A stretch of DNA of 18,604 nt from Candidatus Kaiserbacteria bacterium RIFCSPHIGHO2_02_FULL_54_11b (GTDB taxonomy: Bacteria; Patescibacteriota; Minisyncoccia; Phycocordibacterales; UBA2100): the NCBI GenBank assembly GCA_001781275.1, contig MFLH01000044.1, positions 18,094 to 36,697 on the forward strand. Reading direction: 5' to 3'. The position numbers and the translations under genes were made by a program. Below, piece by piece: positions 12,455 to 18,604 of this stretch (position 1 is its first letter; the number at the start of each line of letters is the position of its first letter). The notes below the pieces were generated by a model. It searched no databases. It had not been told where the DNA came from and was given only the letters and a program-made list of their open reading frames with translations.

Positions 12455-12907
12455 GTGCCGTATAAGTACTACAGAGGTGAAGATCGGAAAGTCTTGCAGG
12501 CAGCACTCCGCGATCGAGGGTTCCGCTCCACCGAAGGCAGGCTTACCCTTCTCTCTGTCCTCAAACGTGCAAAATCACCACTCCCTGTTTCTGCCATAGC
12601 GGAGCGGTTACGGAGTACTTTAGACGAAGTAAACGTATATCGCGCCCTCGAGGCCTTGAACGAAAAAGGTCTTCTGATGCGCTCCGATATGCGACAGGGC
12701 GGAGCGCGGTATGAGTATGTCCGTTCGCACCATCATCACTTGATATGCAGTGACTGCGGTCTCACTGAAGACGTAGAGATCTGTGCTGACAAACGTATGG
12801 AAAAAAAGGCGCTCGATAATTCGCGCGCTTTTGCAAAGATCGACACGCACGCGCTGGAATTTTTTGGATTGTGCAAGGCCTGCGCACCGCGCTTATCGTA
12901 TGCTTGA
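12455..12907 (+). CDS. Fur-family metal-dependent transcriptional regulator
   Basis: This 150-aa protein has the Fur layout: an N-terminal winged helix (residues about 12-85, with the recognition region around STLDEVNVYRALEALNEKG) and a C-terminal metal-binding dimerisation domain. Two CxxC pairs (Cys98/Cys101 and Cys140/Cys143) form the structural zinc site, and SHHHH (91-95) with His132 supplies regulatory-site ligands. I chose GTG 12455 because it is in frame, starts 6 nt after the -10 box and gives a normal length. Its stop overlaps the start of a ZIP metal transporter by 8 nt, so the regulator and transporter are co-expressed. This suggests Zur-like zinc, or iron/manganese, control of uptake and autoregulation; the metal cannot be assigned from sequence. 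Confidence 0.88.
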   Translation: MPYKYYRGEDRKVLQAALRDRGFRSTEGRLTLLSVLKRAKSPLPVSAIAERLRSTLDEVNVYRALEALNEKGLLMRSDMRQGGARYEYVRSHHHHLICSDCGLTEDVEICADKRMEKKALDNSRAFAKIDTHALEFFGLCKACAPRLSYA

Positions 12908-13658
12908 AATACTTACCGCTTCTTTCCTCGTCATGCTCGTTTCACTTTCGGGCAAACTCGTCACGTGGCGGCAGGCGGGGCCGTTTATCGAGCGCAACCT
13001 GCACTTTTTCGTCAGCTTCGCGGCCGGCGTACTTCTTGTGATCATCTATAACCTTTCCTCGGAAATTATCGAACACGCAGGCTCTATCACGTTCGGACTC
13101 CCGTGGATCGTTGCGGGGGCAGTCCTTGTGCTTGTGGCATTTCAATACCTTCCGAATTTTCACCACCACCACGATGTGGGCGCGGGGGACCATACGCACT
13201 CTCGTATCGACGCGAATCGAATTCTCTTGAGCGACGGGATACACAACATCGGCGACGGTGTCGTTATCGTTGCATCCTTTGCCGCATCTCCTTTGCTCGG
13301 TATGGCGAGCACCGCGAGCATCCTTGTACACGAGATGCTTCAGGAAATCTCTGAATTTTTTGTCTTGCGGCAAGCGGGCCTTTCGACGCGCACGGCGCTC
13401 ATATACAATTTTGCCGTTTCCTCAACGATCCTCATTGGAACAATAGGGGGATATTTTCTTCTGGAGCAGTTTGAAGCGCTTGAGGTACCGCTTCTCGGCC
13501 TTGCTGCAGGTTCGTACCTGATCGTAGTATTTCACGATCTTATTCCGCACTCGCTCGGAAGTGTGCGCGAGCGCGGGCACTACGGCAAACACGTGGTCTT
13601 TTTCGCGGCAGGCATCGTACTCATGGCTCTGTTTGTGACATTTCTTCCACACACATAA
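12900..13658 (+). CDS. ZIP-family divalent metal transporter
   Basis: This 252-aa membrane protein belongs to the ZIP family, which imports Zn2+ or other divalent metals into the cytoplasm. Helix 4 has HNIGDG (115-120) and helix 5 has HEMLQE (144-149), the paired metal-site motifs of the family. A histidine-rich loop (HHHH at 88-91, then HTH at 98-100) lies between the third and fourth helices, as usual for ZIPs. About eight membrane helices are visible. The ATG at 12900 overlaps the fur-family stop, and no separate promoter is seen, so expression depends on the repressor's promoter. The frame is open upstream, but only over the repressor gene. Confidence 0.88.
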   Translation: MLEILTASFLVMLVSLSGKLVTWRQAGPFIERNLHFFVSFAAGVLLVIIYNLSSEIIEHAGSITFGLPWIVAGAVLVLVAFQYLPNFHHHHDVGAGDHTHSRIDANRILLSDGIHNIGDGVVIVASFAASPLLGMASTASILVHEMLQEISEFFVLRQAGLSTRTALIYNFAVSSTILIGTIGGYFLLEQFEALEVPLLGLAAGSYLIVVFHDLIPHSLGSVRERGHYGKHVVFFAAGIVLMALFVTFLPHT

Positions 13659-13684
13659 TGCCGCGTACGGCAGAGGCAGTTTCA

Positions 13685-13724
13685 AGGCCGAGAAATTGAC
13701 ATAGGCCTCGAAATAGTGTAGGGT
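13685..13724 (+). promoter_or_regulatory. Promoter of the efflux operon with tandem direct repeats
   Basis: A perfect -35 TTGACA (13696-13701), a 17-bp spacer and a poor -10 TAGGGT (13719-13724) lie 11 nt before the ATG at 13736. Two copies of AGGCCNNGAAAT (13685-13696 and 13703-13714, 18 bp apart) flank and overlap the -35 on both sides, suggesting an operator for a regulator that is not encoded nearby. Confidence 0.5.
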
Positions 13725-13735
13725 TTGCGCCTTAT

Positions 13736-15391
13736 ATGCATCCTGAAATGCTACTCATTAAGGCCGTTTTGTTCATCCGGACTACCATTCCGCGCATCCT
13801 CGCGTGGGCAGCCTCTATCGGCTGGTGGAAGGTTGGGGGCGGCCTCGTGCTTGTCGCCGTTGCTCTCGGAGCCGGTTTTGTCATGCTCGGAGGAGGGAAT
13901 TCCGATATCGCACCCACCACGACTGTACACAGCGTCGAGATCAAGAGCGTGGCCGAGCTGGCCAACCAGACATCGCCGCTCTCCGTCGTCGGGCAGGTCA
14001 GTTCACAATCTGAAGCGACGGTGCGTACCGAAAAATCGGGACAGGTCGTCGGAGTCTACAGAGCACTCGGGCAAAATGTTTCAGCGGGGACTGTCGTTGC
14101 CGAGATCAGCAACGCTTCTGAGCGCGCGGCGGTCCTCCAAGCTGAGGGGGTCGTCGACGCAGCACAGGCGAATCTCGCAAAAGTAAGCGGCGGCGTGCGC
14201 ACCGAGCAGCGCGCCATCCTCGAGACCAACGTTGTCAACGCAGAAGCCGCGCTCGAGGCAGCTCGTGCGAGCGCTGTAAACGCTCTCCTTTCGGCATATG
14301 CGACCGGCGACAATGCTATTCACGGGACGACGGACAAAATGTTCACCAATCCCGGAAGTATCGCTCCGGTTTTTACTATCACGTCTTCCGATTCGCAGTT
14401 GACGATGAAAATTGACAATACACGACCTCAGATCAGCGTATATCTGAAGCGGCAAGCAGATACCTCCGGTACACTTTCTCCGTCTTCCGATCTTCTCTCC
14501 GAGATCTCGACCACCGAAGGGGAAATACGCGCTACGCGCGCGTTTCTTGACATGATGATAAGCGCTCTCAACAAAGGCATCCCCACTCCAAGTGTCTCGC
14601 TAAGCGCTATCGCGACATACCTTGCGGAAGCCATCACTACACGGACTTCTCTTACGACCACACTCTCTGCGCTCTCCGCGTCTACCCAAAGTATCACAGC
14701 AGCAAAATCAGCCGTTGAAGTTGCCCGCAAGAATCTTGAGCAAGGTATTGCCGGCGGGCAGACCGAAGATGTCGCTGCGGCAAAAGCGAGTCTCAAACAA
14801 GCGCAGGGTGCTTTGGCCGCCGCTCGGGCGAATCTCGAAAAGAGCATCATCCGCGCTCCGATATCGGGCACGATCAACTCCCTCTCGCTGAAGCGCGGGG
14901 ATTACGTACAAATGTCCTCGCCCGTCCTCACGGTTGCGAATAATCGTGCACTCGAGATCGTTGCCTACATCACCGAGAACGATGCTCGCGAGATCGCGGT
15001 CGGACAGAAAGCTTCCATAGACGACGCTACAGGAGTCGTCACGCATATCGCGCCCGCGCTCGACCCTCTCACCAAGAAAATCGAAGTTCGTATCGGCGTT
15101 GAGAATGCAAAAGATCTCATCAACGGCCAATCGGTACTGGTCTCCATCGTGCGCACGAGTGTCGTCGTCGAAGACGCTTCCCGCATCACGATACCGATCG
15201 CGGCCGTCAAAGTGGAATCAGATCGCACCACTGTCTTCTCGGTCGAGGGCGGAGTACTCGTTGCACACCCTGTCGTCTTGGGCGCCCTCTTAGGCGAGCG
15301 CGTTGTCGTGTCTTCCGGTCTCACGCCGAGTATGCGTATCGTTACCGACGCACGGGGGTTGCGCGAAGGGGAGAGCGTGGAAGTACAATAG
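13736..15391 (+). CDS. Membrane-fusion protein of an RND efflux system (HlyD/AcrA-like)
   Basis: This 551-aa protein is a periplasmic-adaptor type MFP. A single membrane anchor lies at about 33-52. The lipoyl-like domain is split into two halves, one around residues 95-125 (RTEKSGQVVGVYRALGQNV) and one around 378-402 (IIRAPISGTINSLSLKRGDY), with long alanine-rich coiled-coil helices between; a beta-barrel region follows. The coiled-coil part carries an insert of roughly 150 residues (about 175-330) rich in Ser/Thr, longer than in AcrA. The RND gene begins 2 nt after its stop. It probably couples the permease to an exit path, although no TolC-like channel gene is seen here. Confidence 0.87.
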   Translation: MHPEMLLIKAVLFIRTTIPRILAWAASIGWWKVGGGLVLVAVALGAGFVMLGGGNSDIAPTTTVHSVEIKSVAELANQTSPLSVVGQVSSQSEATVRTEKSGQVVGVYRALGQNVSAGTVVAEISNASERAAVLQAEGVVDAAQANLAKVSGGVRTEQRAILETNVVNAEAALEAARASAVNALLSAYATGDNAIHGTTDKMFTNPGSIAPVFTITSSDSQLTMKIDNTRPQISVYLKRQADTSGTLSPSSDLLSEISTTEGEIRATRAFLDMMISALNKGIPTPSVSLSAIATYLAEAITTRTSLTTTLSALSASTQSITAAKSAVEVARKNLEQGIAGGQTEDVAAAKASLKQAQGALAAARANLEKSIIRAPISGTINSLSLKRGDYVQMSSPVLTVANNRALEIVAYITENDAREIAVGQKASIDDATGVVTHIAPALDPLTKKIEVRIGVENAKDLINGQSVLVSIVRTSVVVEDASRITIPIAAVKVESDRTTVFSVEGGVLVAHPVVLGALLGERVVVSSGLTPSMRIVTDARGLREGESVEVQ

Positions 15392-15393
15392 CC

Positions 15394-18300
15394 ATGGTTC
15401 CGTTTTGGAAATTTTTCATAGAGAAACGTCAATTCACCCTACTGCTCATATTCGGATTTTCTCTCATCGGCTTTGTAGCGATGCTTTCGATGACGAGAGA
15501 ATCGACACCCGAGATCCAGATACCGGTCGGCGGAGTCTCGGTCGTCTTGCCCGGGGCCTCTCCGGAAGATGTCGAGCGCCTCGTCACCAACAAAATAGAA
15601 GAACGCCTCGCAAATCTTCCCGAGCTCAACAAGCTCACCTCATCGTCGCGGGAGGGAGTTTCCGTCGTCGTCGTCGAGTTCAACGCGTCGGCCGATGTGC
15701 AGCGGTCGATACAAAAACTGAAAGATGAGGTCGACAAAGTCGTTCCCGAGCTGCCCGAGGAGGCAAAGACACCGACGGTGATCGAGCAAAATTTCTCCGA
15801 CCAGCCGATACAGCTTATATCCGTAAGCGCGGATCTCCCGCCGGCGCAATTCGCGGAACTGGGAGATGAGGTAAAGCGTGAATTGCAGGGGGTGTCAGGC
15901 GTCTCCCGTGTCGATGTCTCCGGTGTACGCGACAGAGAGATCCAGGTGGTTGTACGCAAAGAAGACATTTCACGCCTCGGCATTTCTCTGTCGCAGATCG
16001 TGGCAGCTATCGCCTCGTCAAATGCGTCACTCCCAATCGGCTCCATCTCGGTCGACGGCATTTCATACGCTATTGCATTTCGTGGGAGCCTCGATTCTGT
16101 CGCCGACATCGGCAGTGTCGCCCTCTTAAACGTCGGCGGGCAGGTCGTGTACGTGCGTGACATTGCCAACGTCTCGGACGGCGTGCAGAAAGCCACCTCG
16201 TACTCCCGCATTTCTGTTGCCGGCGCACCTTCGAGGCAGGCGATGACCTTGGGTATTGTAAAAGCGCGTGGCAACGACATCACAAAAGTCACCGATGCGA
16301 TCAAAGAAAAACTCGCCGAGCTACAGAAGGGGATACTGGTAGGGAGCGACGTCGTCATCTCATACGATGCCGGAGACGAAATACGAACGAATTTGTTTGA
16401 ACTCACCGAGACCGGTTTCGCGACCGTTGTGCTCGTCATGTTGGCACTCTTTGCGACGATCGGGTGGCGCGAATCGCTCGTGGCAGGGCTCTCGATACCG
16501 CTTTCGTTTTTGATCGCCTTCATCGGGCTTCTCTATACCGGCAACACACTGAATGTCGTCTCGCTTTTCTCCCTCATTTTGGCTATCGGTATTCTTGTCG
16601 ATTCCGGCATCGTCATCGTCGAAGCCATACACACACGCACCCGCCTCTACGGCGACAAAGAAAAAGCGGCGATCGAATCCCTGCGGGAATACGCGTGGCC
16701 GCTTATCGGGGGCACGATGGCCACCGTCGCGTTTTTTGTGCCGCTCTTTTTCATCTCCGGCATCGTCGGCAAATTCATCGCCTCCATTCCCTTTACGATC
16801 AACATCGTCCTTATCGCTTCGATATTCGTGGCGCTCGGATTTGTGCCGACCATCGCCAACATGATGGCTGCCAAAGAAGAGTCGCCGCTTATGAAAAAGC
16901 AGGAAGCGTATGCCGAGCGTGGCCGGGCGTGGTATGCGGAACGTCTCAAGAAGTTCCTTCTGGATCGTCGCGGACAAAATCGTTTCCTCATCGCGATGCT
17001 TGTCGGCTTTATCGTGGCGATCGCGCTGCCTGTCACCGGCCTTTTGGGCATCTCGTTTTTCCCGCAAGCCGATGGCGAATTCCTGTACGTGGATATGGAA
17101 ATGCCGCAGGGGACCGAGCTCAACCGGACCGATCTCATGGCGCGTGCGGTAGAAGAAGAGCTCTTTGGCGATCCGCGTTTCTCTTCGGTCGTGACGACCG
17201 TCGGCTCTCTCAGTGTATTCTCGAGCATCGACGGCTCCGCTTCTGCTGATACCCGTTTTGCCAACATTACCCTCAACCTCGCGGAAGAAAGAGAACAAAC
17301 CTCTTCCGAGATCCTGACCGATGTGAAGGAGAAGCTCAAAGTCATCAAGGGGGCGGAGCTACGGGCCGGCGAGCCTTCGGGAGGACCTCCCATCGGGGCT
17401 GCTGTCCTTATCAAATTCCTCGGTAATGATCGGGAGAAACTCGATGCGACGATTACCCGCGCACGAAGCGTTCTTGAAAATACGGAGGGTGCAACAGCGG
17501 TAAACTCTTCCAACAAGTACGACGGCACGCAATTCGTCCTCTCGATAGAGCGCGGGAAGCTGGCACAGCTCGGTCTCTCTCCTGCGGGAGTGGCCTCGAC
17601 GCTGCGCACTGCGGTCTCGGGGACGACGGCAACCTCGCTCGTCGGTGGACAGAAAGATGTCGACATCGTCGTCTCTCTCAATCTCAATCCAAACTTTTCT
17701 GATCCACACGACGCATCCTCTGCATCCATCGATAGCCTGCGGCAGGTACCGATCGTGACACCCTCGGGACAAACCATTCTTCTTGGTTCGGTCCTCTCGG
17801 AATCCGTCGCGCAGAGCGACGCCTCGATCACCCACGAGGGAAGGGAGCGCGTCGCGACCCTGATGAGCGATGTTTTGCCGGGATACACACCGGCGAAAGT
17901 CCTCGCGGCGTTCAACAAAGAGTTTAAACCCGAGGAGATGGATTCGAGCGTCCGTATGGTGGTCGGCGGAGAAAATGAAGAAACGACCAAGTCGTTTCTA
18001 GAAATGGGATACGCGATCCTCGGCGGGGCGGTCCTCACCTTCATTATTTTGGTACTCGCGTTCAATTCGTTCCGCTTTGCCGGATTCCTCCTCCTTCTCG
18101 TGCCGCTCTCTCTCATCGGCGTTTTCGGCGGGCTTGCGCTCACTCTCCAGCCGCTTTCCTTTCCCTCGATGATGGGCATCATCGCGCTCGCAGGAGTCAT
18201 CATCAACCACGCAATCATTTTGATGGACGCCATGCTGGTGCGGATCAGGCGGGGAGCCGGACGGCCATTTTTGGATATCGTTGTCGAAGCGGCGGTGTCG

Positions 18301-18498
18301 CGTTTGCGCCCCATTTTCCTTACGACCATCACGACCGTGATCGGTATGATCCCGCTCATTTTTGCCTCAGCCCTCTTTGGCCCCCTAGCACTCGCGATCC
18401 TCTTCGGCCTCTCGTTTGCGATGGTGCTCACCCTCATCCTTATCCCCGTCCTTGTGTACCGCTGGCCAGGGAAGCTCCCCGAGAATGTGATACGCTAG
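15394..18498 (+). CDS. RND-family efflux permease
   Basis: This 1034-aa inner-membrane exporter has the RND duplication: a first membrane helix at about 12-31, large external loops after helix 1 and after helix 7, and helix bundles near 340-490 and 870-1020. It uses the proton gradient to expel small molecules or lipids. In helix 4, where AcrB has a pair of Asp, this protein has Asp403-Ser404 (ILVDSGIVIVEA). In helix 10, where AcrB has Lys940, it has Asn938 followed by His939 (GVIINHAIIL). Only one of the key proton-relay residues is therefore conserved. Start ATG 15394 lies 2 nt after the MFP stop. Substrate is unknown. Confidence 0.9.
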   Translation: MVPFWKFFIEKRQFTLLLIFGFSLIGFVAMLSMTRESTPEIQIPVGGVSVVLPGASPEDVERLVTNKIEERLANLPELNKLTSSSREGVSVVVVEFNASADVQRSIQKLKDEVDKVVPELPEEAKTPTVIEQNFSDQPIQLISVSADLPPAQFAELGDEVKRELQGVSGVSRVDVSGVRDREIQVVVRKEDISRLGISLSQIVAAIASSNASLPIGSISVDGISYAIAFRGSLDSVADIGSVALLNVGGQVVYVRDIANVSDGVQKATSYSRISVAGAPSRQAMTLGIVKARGNDITKVTDAIKEKLAELQKGILVGSDVVISYDAGDEIRTNLFELTETGFATVVLVMLALFATIGWRESLVAGLSIPLSFLIAFIGLLYTGNTLNVVSLFSLILAIGILVDSGIVIVEAIHTRTRLYGDKEKAAIESLREYAWPLIGGTMATVAFFVPLFFISGIVGKFIASIPFTINIVLIASIFVALGFVPTIANMMAAKEESPLMKKQEAYAERGRAWYAERLKKFLLDRRGQNRFLIAMLVGFIVAIALPVTGLLGISFFPQADGEFLYVDMEMPQGTELNRTDLMARAVEEELFGDPRFSSVVTTVGSLSVFSSIDGSASADTRFANITLNLAEEREQTSSEILTDVKEKLKVIKGAELRAGEPSGGPPIGAAVLIKFLGNDREKLDATITRARSVLENTEGATAVNSSNKYDGTQFVLSIERGKLAQLGLSPAGVASTLRTAVSGTTATSLVGGQKDVDIVVSLNLNPNFSDPHDASSASIDSLRQVPIVTPSGQTILLGSVLSESVAQSDASITHEGRERVATLMSDVLPGYTPAKVLAAFNKEFKPEEMDSSVRMVVGGENEETTKSFLEMGYAILGGAVLTFIILVLAFNSFRFAGFLLLLVPLSLIGVFGGLALTLQPLSFPSMMGIIALAGVIINHAIILMDAMLVRIRRGAGRPFLDIVVEAAVSRLRPIFLTTITTVIGMIPLIFASALFGPLALAILFGLSFAMVLTLILIPVLVYRWPGKLPENVIR
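18488..18496 (+). promoter_or_regulatory. Extended -10 promoter of the last, partial gene
   Basis: TGA-TACGCT (hexamer 18491-18496) ends 6 nt before the ATG at 18503, inside the end of the RND gene. No -35 was recognised. Confidence 0.4.
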
Positions 18499-18502
18499 TC
18501 CG

Positions 18503-18604
18503 ATGTCGGAAGAGGGCGGCGAAAAAAAGAATTCCGGAATACTCAACAAGGCGATTGGGCTGTCGGAGCGCATGCTCGATTCCAACAAAAGCGCGAACAT
18601 CCTC
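18503..18604 (+). CDS. Partial gene, unknown function (runs off the window)
   Basis: Thirty-four codons remain open to the end of the window. The peptide begins M-S-E-E-G-G-E-K-K-N and continues with a charged, Asn/Ser/Lys-rich stretch that includes LNKAIGLSERMLDSNKS. No domain can be recognised in so short a piece. The start is supported by an extended -10 box ending 6 nt upstream, the pattern seen for most genes in this window. The gene lies 4 nt after the RND stop and could also be the third member of the efflux operon. Confidence 0.5.
   Translation, partial: MSEEGGEKKNSGILNKAIGLSERMLDSNKSANIL

Noticed and set aside
16647..18437. Open frame of about 596 codons on the minus strand inside the RND permease gene
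   Set aside because: It is a mirror of a GC-rich coding strand; the peptide is Ser/Arg/Thr-rich without any domain, while the plus-strand RND protein is unmistakable.

Overview
The window looks like a bacterial chromosome segment from the Patescibacteria/CPR group (Parcubacteria-like). This is inference from gene content and style: tightly packed genes, isolated single enzymes instead of complete pathway operons, start codons sitting almost on top of -10 boxes, and an MFP + RND exporter pair with no outer-membrane channel gene beside it. The standard code reads all genes. I see no tRNA, rRNA, CRISPR or transposase gene.

Layout. (1) 25-2425: zwf and gnd, oxidative pentose phosphate pathway. 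(2) 2425-2543: a compact inverted-repeat element of unknown nature, then a DoxX-like membrane protein. (3) 2949-5413: the most unusual part. An orphan long-form hisG and a two-gene operon (short amino-acid-kinase-like protein + GNAT acetyltransferase) each follow a leader that looks like a classical leader-peptide attenuator. The hisG leader encodes a 24-aa peptide with adjacent His codons; the second leader encodes a 17-aa peptide with adjacent Arg codons. In both, the codon pair lies just before the first arm of a pause hairpin, and alternative antiterminator and terminator hairpins follow. The AAK-like + GNAT pair resembles the two halves of N-acetylglutamate synthase, the first enzyme of arginine synthesis. 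(4) 5489-11424: single leaderless genes: an ornithine-carbamoyltransferase-family protein, purF, an M29 aminopeptidase, a histidine phosphatase, a probable ECF S-component and pyrB. (5) 11438-12342, minus strand: dgkA and a PAP2 phosphatase with an ATGA overlap, probably undecaprenol kinase and phosphatase. (6) 12455-13658: a Fur-family repressor overlapping a ZIP metal transporter. (7) 13736-18498: membrane-fusion protein and RND permease; a new gene starts at 18503 and runs off the end.

How it fits together. Most genes seem to have their own short promoter with the start codon 5-13 nt after the -10 box, so mRNAs would be leaderless or nearly so. The only genes with clear Shine-Dalgarno sequences and long leaders are hisG and the AAK/GNAT pair, exactly those with candidate attenuators. 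The two leader promoters share the same layout (TTGCGC, 17-bp spacer, TGGTAC). No intergenic stretch exceeds 300 bases; the longest, 4100-4376, holds the hisG terminator and the second leader.
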